Origin: an uncultured Prevotellaceae bacterium
GTDB lineage: Bacteria; Bacteroidota; Bacteroidia; Bacteroidales; Bacteroidaceae
Length of the DNA stretch: 33,424 nt
Direction of reading: 5' to 3'
NCBI GenBank assembly: GCA_902799765.1
Contig: CADCBZ010000022.1
Coordinates: 1-33,424 of the forward strand
Each line of letters opens with the position of its first letter. Position 1 is the stretch's first letter. The notes beneath the pieces are model-generated. The model made no database searches, was not told the DNA's origin, and saw nothing but the letters and a program-made list of their open reading frames with translations. Of the stretch, positions 1 to 6,772 are shown one piece after another. The translations under genes were made by a program, and so were the position numbers.

Positions 1-592
1 CCTGCACATGGGGCTTTGCCTGAATCTCAGGCGCCACCTTGTCCACCAATGCCAACCACTCTTCCTCTGACATCTGAGCTAACGAGGCGTATATCAGACT
101 CCAGTAACCTAGGAAATCAGAGGGATGCTCTTCAATCAGTTTGAGGCAGTAGTCACGCAATTCACCGGTAGCGGCAGAGTCAGTCTCCAGGCGGCTAAGC
201 ACATCCGCTAAGATCGGCGCAGAATCGCGCACCTGGAAGTTGAGCGATGTCTCTGGTGCGAATTCCTCGGCAACCGTCTTGAGACCGTCAATCTCGTAGC
301 GCACCGTGTCGCCGGTAGGGATGAAATTCTCCTTCCAGCCGTTGTCGTCCTGACCGAAACTGACGGACATGAGAGTCGTCTTGTCGCTGGGTATGTCGTA
401 GCGGAACCTCCCGTCTTTCACGGGCACATTAGCCAGTTCTTCTCCTGTATCTTCGTTGAACAGGATTACATACTCAGGCACGTCATCCGTATTATGGAAA
501 TGACCCACCAAGACCGTTTGCTCCACTTTTGGCCCGCAGCCAGCCATCAGGGCCGCCGCTGCCAACATCACTAAATAATTAATTCGTTTCAT
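1..592 (-). CDS. Lipoprotein with DUF4369-like N-terminal region, probably TlpA/AhpC family (partial)
   Basis: The reading frame begins with ATG at 592 and runs off the left edge, so about 197 residues are visible. The N-terminus is a lipoprotein signal (MKRINYLVMLAAAALMAGCG, lipobox MAGC), which predicts membrane anchoring. The next stretch (GHFHNTDDVPEYVILFNED, then VPVKDGRFRYDIP) resembles the beta-rich DUF4369 region found in front of thioredoxin-like domains in Bacteroidota TlpA proteins. A helical linker follows (residues 140-195). The expected thioredoxin CxxC domain would lie outside the window, so the redox role is inferred. The start codon overlaps the upstream transporter stop as ATGA (589-592), which implies translational coupling. 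Confidence 0.6.
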   Translation of the reverse strand, partial: MKRINYLVMLAAAALMAGCGPKVEQTVLVGHFHNTDDVPEYVILFNEDTGEELANVPVKDGRFRYDIPSDKTTLMSVSFGQDDNGWKENFIPTGDTVRYEIDGLKTVAEEFAPETSLNFQVRDSAPILADVLSRLETDSAATGELRDYCLKLIEEHPSDFLGYWSLIYASLAQMSEEEWLALVDKVAPEIQAKPHVQ

Positions 593-2055
593 TTTCTTTG
601 GTTTTTATTGTTGTTAATCATCCATGCACAGAACCAAACGGCGGCAATCACCAGACATACGCCGCCAGCGATATAGGCAATGCCCTCCGGCAGATGGAAA
701 GCAAGTTTCGAAATAAAAAGGAATGTAGTGCAGACGCACGTCATGAACAGAGCAGGAATGAGTGTGATCCAATAGTTCTTCTTCTGACGAACCAGATAGA
801 CCGTGATGGCCCAGAGCATGAATACCGCCAGCGCCTGATTGCTCCATCCGGCATATTGCCAAATAGTGTTGAAACCATTGGCGTCCTCCACCTGCCATAT
901 CAGCAGGGCCAGCGAAGCCCCAAAGAGGGGCAGACTGACGAGCAGACGTTTGGGAATGGGCCGCTGCTCGATATGGAATGCTTCTGCGATGATCAGTCGG
1001 GCAGATCGGAAAGCCGTATCGCCCGAGGTGATGGGGGCTGCCACCACACCAAGAATGGCCAAGATACCGCCTGTGAGGCCGAGCCAGCTGTTGCACATGA
1101 TATTCACCACAGCAGGGGCACTGGTCAAAAAGCCCTTATTGCCGACAGCCTCTATGATCTGATAGCCCGGAGCAGGTTCCCCATAGAAGAAATACATGGA
1201 CACAGCAGCCCATACCAGTGCAACAAGCCCCTCGATGATCATCGAGCCGTAGAACACGGCACGACCCTTGCGCTCTGAAGCCAGACAGCGGGCCATGAGC
1301 GGGCTCTGGGTTGCATGGAAGCCACTCAAGGCACCGCAGGCGATGGTGATGAACATACAAGGGAACACCTGGTCGGTGAAGGTGCTGTCGGCTGCCTTCC
1401 CCATATTCTCAGGATGCGACCACAACTCGGGCAACTGAGGCCATTCCACAAACAGGCATACCATCAGTGCTGCCACCATGAACAGAAGGGCAATGGCAAA
1501 CACAGGATAGAAGCGCCCGATAACCTTGTCGATAGGGAGCATCGTGGCCACGATATAATAGACAAAGATACAGATAATCCACATCAGGGCGGTACCGCCA
1601 TACCCCTGGAGGATGGTGGCAGGACTGAACACAAACACCGTGCCCACCATCAGCAGAAGGAGTACCGAGAACACCCGCATGACCTTACGGGCCTTCTCAC
1701 CCAGGTATTTTCCGACAATCTCCGGACAACTGGCACCACCGTTACGCATGGAGAGCATACCCGTGAAATAGTCGTGTACGCTGCCTGCGAAGATACATCC
1801 CAGCACAATCCACAGATAGGCTACAGGGCCGAACTTGGCACCCATGATAGCACCGAAGATGGGCCCGGTACCGGCAATGTTCAGGAACTGGATCATAAAC
1901 ACCTTCCAATTAGGAAGCACAATGCGGTCAACACCATCGGCCATGGCAACAGCAGGAGTTTCCCTGTCGTCAGGGCCAAACACGCTGTCCACAAAACGGC
2001 CATACAACAGATAGCCTAAGACAAGTGCTATAAGACTAATGCAAAATGTAACCAT
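589..2055 (-). CDS. CstA-family carbon starvation / pyruvate-peptide transporter
   Basis: 488-residue polytopic membrane protein with about a dozen hydrophobic segments. It has CstA family signatures: the N-terminal LGYLLYGRFVDSVFGPDD, then NIAGTGPIFGAIMGAKFGP, GSVHDYFTGMLSMRNGG and SGFHATQSPLMARCL. Enterobacterial CstA (about 700 aa) and BtsT import pyruvate or peptides under nutrient limitation. This short form, common in Bacteroidota, lacks much of the enterobacterial C-terminus, so the substrate here is inferred and could be pyruvate or another small carboxylate. It is first in a transcript with the lipoprotein gene at 592 (ATGA overlap). A promoter box lies about 200 nt upstream, leaving an unusually long leader. 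Confidence 0.85.
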   Translation of the reverse strand: MVTFCISLIALVLGYLLYGRFVDSVFGPDDRETPAVAMADGVDRIVLPNWKVFMIQFLNIAGTGPIFGAIMGAKFGPVAYLWIVLGCIFAGSVHDYFTGMLSMRNGGASCPEIVGKYLGEKARKVMRVFSVLLLLMVGTVFVFSPATILQGYGGTALMWIICIFVYYIVATMLPIDKVIGRFYPVFAIALLFMVAALMVCLFVEWPQLPELWSHPENMGKAADSTFTDQVFPCMFITIACGALSGFHATQSPLMARCLASERKGRAVFYGSMIIEGLVALVWAAVSMYFFYGEPAPGYQIIEAVGNKGFLTSAPAVVNIMCNSWLGLTGGILAILGVVAAPITSGDTAFRSARLIIAEAFHIEQRPIPKRLLVSLPLFGASLALLIWQVEDANGFNTIWQYAGWSNQALAVFMLWAITVYLVRQKKNYWITLIPALFMTCVCTTFLFISKLAFHLPEGIAYIAGGVCLVIAAVWFCAWMINNNKNQRK

Positions 2056-2066
2056 TGATCAAATAA

Positions 2067-2141
2067 TTATTTATTTTTAGTCAACACGAGGCGGAAACCA
2101 AGTGAGTTGCACTTGTGATTGGGGGCGACGACTTGTTTCAT
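2067..2141 (-). pseudogene. C-terminal remnant of a SUMF1/formylglycine-type gene, or a small upstream ORF
   Basis: A 24-codon frame (ATG at 2141, TAA at 2067-2069) reads MKQVVAPNHK then CNSLGFRLVLTKNK. The pattern N-x-LGFRLVL is the usual C-terminal end of SUMF1-type (formylglycine-generating-like) proteins of Bacteroidota. In-frame stops lie just upstream of the ATG, and I could not extend the similarity further. It sits between the cstA promoter and cstA, ending 11 bp before the cstA start. It is either the tail of an eroded gene or a small ORF within the leader. Confidence 0.4.
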
Positions 2142-2259
2142 AAGCGGTTACATTAATTATTCTAGTTTGTCGTACATTAACAGTCATTACGTAAAAGAAG
2201 CATAACGCTCCGTAATTCCCATCATGTCGTGAAAAGCGACAGAGTCACCATTCAGGGGG

Positions 2260-2290
2260 CAAATATAGGAAAAAATGTGTGAACTGCCAA
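2260..2290 (-). promoter_or_regulatory. Promoter of the cstA transcript
   Basis: On the minus strand TATATTTG (2260-2267) matches the Bacteroidota -7 box TAnnTTTG. A TTG lies 20 bp upstream (2288-2290). Transcription would start near 2252, giving a leader of about 200 nt. That leader contains a 6-bp inverted repeat ATTACG/CGTAAT (about 2187-2215) and the LGFRLVL frame. Confidence 0.55.
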
Positions 2291-2651
2291 GTTTTTTATC
2301 GATTTTCTTTCATTTTACTGTAACTTTTCTTGTTTTTGGCCGCGCGTATATCCCAAATGTACCATCGCAAGCATACTTTTATGCCCCTTAAAATAAGGCA
2401 TAAAGAACCAAGCAATGGCAATTCCAGATAGAGCCAATTTGGTACAGATGGCAGATGGCAGTTTATTTGGGGAGACATAACTTTATAGAACTAAAACTAT
2501 AGTAATTAAATTACTATATATATAATATATATATTATATATATAGTAAAATTTTTGTTGAAAGATTATTGGTGCTCCTGAGAAAACTGCCATCTGCCATC
2601 TGTACCACTTAAAGGCTCCTATTTTTCAAACGTGTTTTGAAACGTGTCTTT
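2291..2651. other. AT-rich non-coding region upstream of the HU gene
   Basis: I find no credible gene here. The stretch holds a small hairpin (2381-2401, arms ATGCC and GGCAT), a long inverted repeat with a central palindrome (listed separately) and two direct copies of AAACGTGT (2628-2635 and 2640-2647), 12 bp apart. The AAACGTGT copies lie directly before the -33 region of the HU promoter and could be an operator. The short frame at 2296-2478 on the minus strand has no recognisable protein character. Confidence 0.6.
2440..2607. repeat. 168-bp element: 25-bp perfect inverted repeats flanking a 38-bp palindrome
   Basis: The 25 bases at 2440-2464 are the exact reverse complement of 2583-2607. 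Their cores read GGTACAGATGGCAGATGGCA and its complement, and each arm contains a small internal repeat (CAGATGG twice). Between the arms lies a perfect 38-bp AT-only-core palindrome at 2511-2548 (TTACTATATA... to ...TATATAGTAA). I saw no target-site duplication. It could be a MITE-like or REP-like element, a cruciform-forming site, or a transcription boundary between cstA and the HU gene. Confidence 0.75.
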
Positions 2652-2683
2652 TTTGGCGATTTATTTGTAAGGTACAATCTTTG
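2652..2683 (+). promoter_or_regulatory. Promoter of the HU-HIG/smalltalk transcript
   Basis: TTTG at 2652-2655 and AATCTTTG at 2676-2683 (7 of 8 to TAnnTTTG) are separated by 20 bp. Transcription would start near 2690, giving a leader of about 180 nt. The first part of the leader can fold through an 8-bp perfect inverted repeat, GCAGTGTC (2683-2690) with GACACTGC (2707-2714). GAGACACTG recurs at 2811-2819. Confidence 0.6.
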
Positions 2684-2868
2684 CAGTGTCAAATGAGAGA
2701 GGTGGAGACACTGCACTTTAAGGATAAAAATTGCGAGATTTAAATCTAGAAATTGCGCGCATTAATGGTAGCAAGTTTTTCCTTTATAGTGCCTGTCGAA
2801 CCGATCGAATGAGACACTGAGAACTATAATCATTAAAATTAACATCTACTTAAAAACTAATTAAAATT

Positions 2869-3441
2869 ATGGCTATTAAAGTAATTGCACAACTGCGTGA
2901 AGTTAAACTTGGTAAGAACCCGGGTAAGAAGTTCGTGATGCGTCCCGACCTCTACGTGCCCATCGCCGAGAAGAAGGTGTTTCAGGAGGCTGCCACCCAC
3001 AGCGGTATCTCCGCTGGTGTGATCAAGGCGGCTTGGGATGCTGCCGGAGAGGTGATCCGCACCTGGGCGACCGAAGGTCACTCCATCCCACTCCCCGGAC
3101 TTGGCACCATGCGTTTCGGCGTTCGTTCGAAGGCTGTTGAGAGGCTGGAGGACGTGAAGGCGAACCTGATCAGCGTACGCCGCATCATCTTCACCCCCAA
3201 TGTGGATGTGAAGGACGAGCTGAAGAACACCTCTATCCAGATCACCTGTCTCGACGAGGATGGCAACGTGCTGAAGCGCGTGACCAGCGGTGACTCGGGC
3301 GACATCGAGGACAACGAGAACGGTGGAAACACCAACAGCGGCTCAGGCAGCGGTTCACAGAGTGGCAACACCAGCGGTGGAAACACTGGCGGTAACACCG
3401 GTGGCGGCAACGACGGCGGCGAAGACCTCGACAAAGATTAG
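2869..3441 (+). CDS. HU-family DNA-binding protein, HU-HIG type with glycine-rich tail
   Basis: 190 residues. The N-terminal part (about 1-125) has the HU-like fold signature of the Bacteroidales HU-HIG family: start with a basic strand, SGISAGVIKAAWDAAGEVI helices, and the LPGLGTMRFGVRSKAVE beta-arm region. A strand-rich segment follows (ITCLDEDGNVLKRVTS). The tail (about 140-190) is almost entirely Gly, Asn, Ser and Thr, ending in acidic residues. HU-HIG proteins are named for HU fused to a winged helix, an Ig-like domain or a glycine-rich tail, and this is the glycine-rich form. DNA binding is expected, but the role of the tail is unknown. The gene is followed by a smalltalk peptide, the usual partner. 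Confidence 0.88.
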   Translation: MAIKVIAQLREVKLGKNPGKKFVMRPDLYVPIAEKKVFQEAATHSGISAGVIKAAWDAAGEVIRTWATEGHSIPLPGLGTMRFGVRSKAVERLEDVKANLISVRRIIFTPNVDVKDELKNTSIQITCLDEDGNVLKRVTSGDSGDIEDNENGGNTNSGSGSGSQSGNTSGGNTGGNTGGGNDGGEDLDKD

Positions 3442-3466
3442 CGTTCTGGGGCTTCGGCCCCAACGC
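3441..3466 (+). other. UUCG tetraloop hairpin between the HU and smalltalk genes
   Basis: GCGTT (3441-3445) pairs with AACGC (3462-3466) and GGGGC (3448-3452) with GCCCC (3457-3461), closing a TTCG loop in a C-G context, which makes a very stable hairpin. No T-tract follows. It is therefore more likely an RNA-stability or partial processing element than a full terminator, and the downstream peptide has no obvious promoter of its own. Confidence 0.65.
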
Positions 3467-3502
3467 TTAACATGAAACATTAAACATTAAAATTCTGAAG
3501 CT

Positions 3503-3604
3503 ATGACGAAGAAGGAAACTACTAAGTTTATTGTGCAGATCATCGTGTCGATTGCGAGCGCGATCCTGACTGCACTTGGAGCAACGTCCTGCATGGGATA
3601 TTGA
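3503..3604 (+). CDS. Smalltalk protein
   Basis: 33-residue peptide starting MTKKETTKFIVQIIVSIASA and ending in LGATSCMGY: a short lysine-rich N-terminus, one hydrophobic helix and a Cys-Met near the end. This is the pattern of the small proteins named 'smalltalk' in Bacteroides and Prevotella. They are encoded next to HU-type genes and often in front of an N-acetylmuramoyl-L-alanine amidase gene. The function is unknown and membrane insertion is inferred from the single hydrophobic segment. No amidase gene follows here; a terminator and a convergent gene do. Confidence 0.8.
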   Translation: MTKKETTKFIVQIIVSIASAILTALGATSCMGY

Positions 3605-3611
3605 TTGAAAG

Positions 3612-3640
3612 GAATCCTCGACTAAGGTCGGGGATTCTTG
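3612..3640 (+). terminator. Terminator after the smalltalk gene
   Basis: GAATCCTCGAC (3612-3622) pairs with GTCGGGGATTC (3627-3637), with one G-T wobble and a TAAG loop, followed by TTG TTAT. The convergent LolA-like gene ends inside the same hairpin (stop at 3622-3624), so it may serve both directions. Confidence 0.6.
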
Positions 3641-4302
3641 TTATCTGAAAACGATGAGTTGACAATGACGGCGTCGGGGTATTGACGGGGATCGAAGGAG
3701 AAGATGTCGTCGGGGACACCGACACGGAAGTGAGTGAGCCGCATGGTCATGATGGTGCCCTCGTTGCTGGTCTCCATCTCACGGAAGAGATAGTCCTTGC
3801 CGCTGATGGTCATCGTGACCTTCTTGGGGGAGCCGGCCGTCTTGGGTTGGGTGAAGGTGATGATATAGTTACCGAAACGCTCGGTGAGCGTGGCCTTGCG
3901 GTATTCGAGGTCGATGTGGAAGTTGAGGTCGTAATCGTTCTTCGACTTCTCATCGGTCTGTCTGATGAAGATGGTGTCGCGCTCAGCGCCTTGGAGGTAT
4001 TTCCACTGGTGGACACCGTCGAAACCTCCCGCCGACTTGGTGTGCTGGTCGAGGATCCGCATGGTGAGGAAGAATTTGTTTTTGTTGTCTTTGGCAAAGG
4101 CGTTGATCTGGCCTTTCATAACGGTGACGACAGTGTATTTGGCCTTAATGGTCATCTCGTATTCGACACCATCAGGATGCCCCATCGCCTGAGCACATTT
4201 CCGCAACAGGTAAGTGACCTCGTCGGGGATCTGAGCCTGGAGGCCGACGGCGGGGACAAGGAACAGCAGCAGCGCGAGAAGGCGGCGACGGACGTTGTTC
4301 AT
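3622..4302 (-). CDS. LolA-like outer-membrane lipoprotein carrier family protein
   Basis: 226 residues with a cleavable signal peptide (MNNVRRRLLALLLFLVPAVG, then LQAQ) and a beta-rich mature part with no membrane helix. The alternating pattern of short amphipathic strands (EYEMTIKAKYTVVTVMKGQI, RFGNYIITFTQPKT, VTMTISGKDYLFREM) and the ending in FSFDPRQYPDAVIVNSSF resemble the LolA/LolB-like single-domain periplasmic proteins of Bacteroidota. Those carry lipid or lipoprotein cargo. Cargo specificity cannot be read from the sequence. The gene starts 6 bp after the FISUMP gene, so the two are one transcript. Confidence 0.5.
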   Translation of the reverse strand: MNNVRRRLLALLLFLVPAVGLQAQIPDEVTYLLRKCAQAMGHPDGVEYEMTIKAKYTVVTVMKGQINAFAKDNKNKFFLTMRILDQHTKSAGGFDGVHQWKYLQGAERDTIFIRQTDEKSKNDYDLNFHIDLEYRKATLTERFGNYIITFTQPKTAGSPKKVTMTISGKDYLFREMETSNEGTIMTMRLTHFRVGVPDDIFSFDPRQYPDAVIVNSSFSDNKNPRP

Positions 4303-4308
4303 AGGGTT

Positions 4309-4980
4309 TTAGCGGACGGCGCGGATGCAGCGGCCGCTGAAGCGATTGGCAGAGAGATTGCCGGGCGTGAGGTCGGCTTTCTGGAAGTCGAATTCCAGGC
4401 ACCAGGATTTAACAGGATTGCCGCCATAGACAGTTGAGGTCCAGTAGATACCCTTGATGGCACGGAACTGTACACCCTCGTAGAAGCGGAAGCCCGTGAT
4501 CGGCATGAAGATGGAGTTGCCAGTCTTCTTACCAGTGATCTTATAGCCGTTGACACCATCCTTCGTGGTCCACTCCCATTTGCATTTGGCGGGGTCGAGC
4601 AGCTCTTCGTATTCATCGACGGTGGGCATGCGCCAGTCGCCGCCCCAGGTGGCACGGGCTGCATCGTCGGAGGGCACCAGCTGAATCTTTCGGTCGGCAA
4701 CAGAGTATTTGACCAGGAACTGGGTGTTGCCCTTGCTCCAGACATAGGTGTCCCAAGAGTAGTAGTCTTTCGGCTTGATCTCACCCCAGGCGAAGTAGGA
4801 TCCGAAACCGGAGTCCTTCTGGGCGCCCACGTTCATGTTAGCCCATTTCACACTCAGTCCTAAATCGACTGCCTCGACACCGTTGGGCGTTTTAGCGTCG
4901 CCCTCAGCACCATTTCCCTTTGCATTGGCCACCGTCCCGAAGAACAGGACTGACAGCGCCATCAGAAATATCTTTTTCAT
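4309..4980 (-). CDS. FISUMP-domain secreted protein
   Basis: 223 residues with a signal peptide (MKKIFLMALSVLFFGTVANA). The mature protein is a single FISUMP (Fibrobacter succinogenes major paralogous) domain: VDLGLSVKWANMNVGA, YFAWGEIKPKDYYSW, TWGGDWRMPTVDEYEELL, GIYWTSTVYGG and the terminal SGRCIRAVR are all diagnostic. These domains occur in many exported Bacteroidota and Fibrobacterota proteins and have a C-type-lectin-like character. Their molecular role is not established. It has its own promoter at 5001-5032 and precedes the LolA-like gene by 6 bp. Confidence 0.88.
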   Translation of the reverse strand: MKKIFLMALSVLFFGTVANAKGNGAEGDAKTPNGVEAVDLGLSVKWANMNVGAQKDSGFGSYFAWGEIKPKDYYSWDTYVWSKGNTQFLVKYSVADRKIQLVPSDDAARATWGGDWRMPTVDEYEELLDPAKCKWEWTTKDGVNGYKITGKKTGNSIFMPITGFRFYEGVQFRAIKGIYWTSTVYGGNPVKSWCLEFDFQKADLTPGNLSANRFSGRCIRAVR

Positions 4981-5000
4981 CTTGTTTCAATTTTTGTGGG

Positions 5001-5032
5001 CAAAGTTAGCACAAAAATACGATTCAGCCAAA
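5001..5032 (-). promoter_or_regulatory. Promoter of the FISUMP/LolA-like transcript
   Basis: On the minus strand TAACTTTG (5001-5008) is a perfect TAnnTTTG box, with TTTG (5029-5032) exactly 20 bp upstream. It lies between the end of the TPR gene (5050) and the FISUMP start (4980), separating this pair from the leu operon. Confidence 0.7.
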
Positions 5033-5049
5033 CTTTTGGGGAAAAATAT

Positions 5050-5718
5050 CTATCGACAGCGGTCGTACCATTCCTTGAGGGCCGCACGAGGGGTGCCTTG
5101 GCGCACGAGGGCATCGAGGGCGAGACGGGCGTCGAGGATGCGCCCCTGACGCAGGAGGACATCGATCTTGGAGACGGCAAACTCCACCTTTTTGGGCTTC
5201 AGACGGAAGGCCTCATCCCAGTCGAAGATCGCCACATCGTAGAGCTGCTGTTCGGTCTCGTAGGCAGCCCGGGCTGCATAGGCATCGGCACTGTCGGGGA
5301 AGAGCTGCACGCAGCGGTTGAGCTGATCAAAGGTATCGTTCTTACGTCCCATTTTCTGAAGGGTGTGGGCCAGTCCGAGATGGGCTTCGAGAAAGGAGGG
5401 ATCGAGTTGGATGAAGGTCTCGTAATCGACCTTTGCCAGATCGTAGTGCTGCTGGCGCGAATGGCAGTAGGCACGGAAGTAAAGGGCGGCGAGATTCTTC
5501 GGGTCGAGACGCAGCACGTCGCCATATTCGGCGATGGCATAGTCCCACTGCTCCAGGTTGATGTTCGCTTCGGCTTTTCTGAGACGGAGGTCGATGTCGC
5601 TGGGGTGCAGGCGTACCTGCTCCATCAGGACACTGACGGAGTCGCGCCATTGTTGGGGCGTCTGCGCCTGCGCGCAGACCGCCATCAACAACAGGCTCAT
5701 CATTAACAATCTATGCAT
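5050..5718 (-). CDS. TPR-repeat periplasmic protein
   Basis: 222 residues starting [20 protein letters not shown], a signal peptide. The mature part is built of about five tetratricopeptide repeats (for example [75 protein letters not shown]), so it is probably a protein-interaction scaffold. The frame is open much further upstream, but that part lies over leuB in another frame. The start at 5718 gives a good signal peptide and an 8-bp overlap with the leuB stop (5711-5713), as expected of a coupled last gene in the leu operon. A link to leucine synthesis is not apparent. Confidence 0.75.
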   Translation of the reverse strand: MHRLLMMSLLLMAVCAQAQTPQQWRDSVSVLMEQVRLHPSDIDLRLRKAEANINLEQWDYAIAEYGDVLRLDPKNLAALYFRAYCHSRQQHYDLAKVDYETFIQLDPSFLEAHLGLAHTLQKMGRKNDTFDQLNRCVQLFPDSADAYAARAAYETEQQLYDVAIFDWDEAFRLKPKKVEFAVSKIDVLLRQGRILDARLALDALVRQGTPRAALKEWYDRCR

Positions 5719-6772
5719 TCTTGATATAGTTGACGATCCACGCGCCGACTTCACGCGTACCATATTTCTTACCACCCTCAACCTGGATCTCAGGGGTGCG
5801 CACGTTGGCATCGAGGGAGGCGTTGACAGCCTCGCGCACGAGGGCGCCTTCCTTCTCCAGTCCGAAGTGCTCAAGCAGCATCGCACCAGAGAGGATCTGT
5901 GCCAAGGGGTTGGCGAGGTTCTGACCCGCTGCCTGCGGCCAAGAGCCGTGAACGGGCTCGAAGAGCGGCGTGTGCTCTCCCAGGGAGCTGGAGGGCTGCA
6001 GACCCATCGATCCCGTGATGCAGGAGGTCTCGTCGGTGAGGATGTCGCCGAAGGTGTTCTCCGTGACGATGACGTCGAAGAAACGGGGTTCGGTGAGGAC
6101 ACGCATCGAGGCGTTGTCGATAAACATGTAGTCGGTCTTCACCTCAGGATACTGCTTTTCCATCTCCTGGGCAATCTGACGCCACAGACGACTGGAGGCG
6201 AGAACGTTGGCCTTATCAACCACCGTGAGGTGACGCTGGCGCTTCATCGCCATCTCGAAGCCTACCTTGAGTATGCGCTCGATCTCAGGACGGGTATAGA
6301 TGTCGGTATCGTAAGCCTTATCATTGTCCTGATATTTCTCACCGAAGTACATACCGCCCGTGAGCTCGCGGAGCACCACGAAGTCGGCACCGCGCAGCAG
6401 TTCGTCTTTCAGGGGTGACTTATGCAGCAGACAGTCGAAAGTGGCCACGGGGCGCACATTGGCGAAGAGACCCAGCTTCTTACGCATGGCGAGCAGACCC
6501 GTCTCAGGACGGATCGGCAGCGTGGGGTCGTTGTCGAAACGCAGGTCGCCGACGGCAGCGAAGAAGACGGCATCGGCACGCATACACACCTCGTGGGTGC
6601 TGTCGGGATAGGGATCACCACAGACATCGATGGCATGGGCGCCACAGATGGCGGTCTCGTATTCAAACTCATGTCCGCACTTCTCGGCAATGGCGTCGAG
6701 CACGGCTACTCCTTGTTTCATGATCTCAGGTCCGATACCATCGCCCTCGAGAATCGCAATTTTCAGTTTCAT
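5711..6772 (-). CDS. leuB: 3-isopropylmalate dehydrogenase
   Basis: 353 residues, the normal length for LeuB. It oxidises and decarboxylates 3-isopropylmalate to 2-oxoisocaproate with NAD; the same enzyme can act on methylmalate in the citramalate route. Family landmarks: [14 protein letters not shown] at the N-terminus, [24 protein letters not shown] with the substrate-binding arginines, [27 protein letters not shown] with the catalytic lysine, and [11 protein letters not shown] with metal-binding aspartates. It starts in an ATGA overlap with the synthase gene upstream (6769-6772). Confidence 0.95.
   Translation of the reverse strand: MKLKIAILEGDGIGPEIMKQGVAVLDAIAEKCGHEFEYETAICGAHAIDVCGDPYPDSTHEVCMRADAVFFAAVGDLRFDNDPTLPIRPETGLLAMRKKLGLFANVRPVATFDCLLHKSPLKDELLRGADFVVLRELTGGMYFGEKYQDNDKAYDTDIYTRPEIERILKVGFEMAMKRQRHLTVVDKANVLASSRLWRQIAQEMEKQYPEVKTDYMFIDNASMRVLTEPRFFDVIVTENTFGDILTDETSCITGSMGLQPSSSLGEHTPLFEPVHGSWPQAAGQNLANPLAQILSGAMLLEHFGLEKEGALVREAVNASLDANVRTPEIQVEGGKKYGTREVGAWIVNYIKNA

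Noticed and set aside
2296-2478. 60-codon minus-strand frame in the AT-rich region
   Set aside because: It overlaps one arm of the inverted repeat, has no recognisable motif and no start signals.
3682-4437. Plus-strand open frame across the LolA-like and FISUMP genes
   Set aside because: It spans two real minus-strand genes in a shadow frame with acidic low-complexity translation.
5719-6102. Long N-terminal extension of the TPR protein
   Set aside because: It overlaps leuB entirely in another frame and is Ser/Arg/Pro-rich, while the ATG at 5718 starts a signal peptide.
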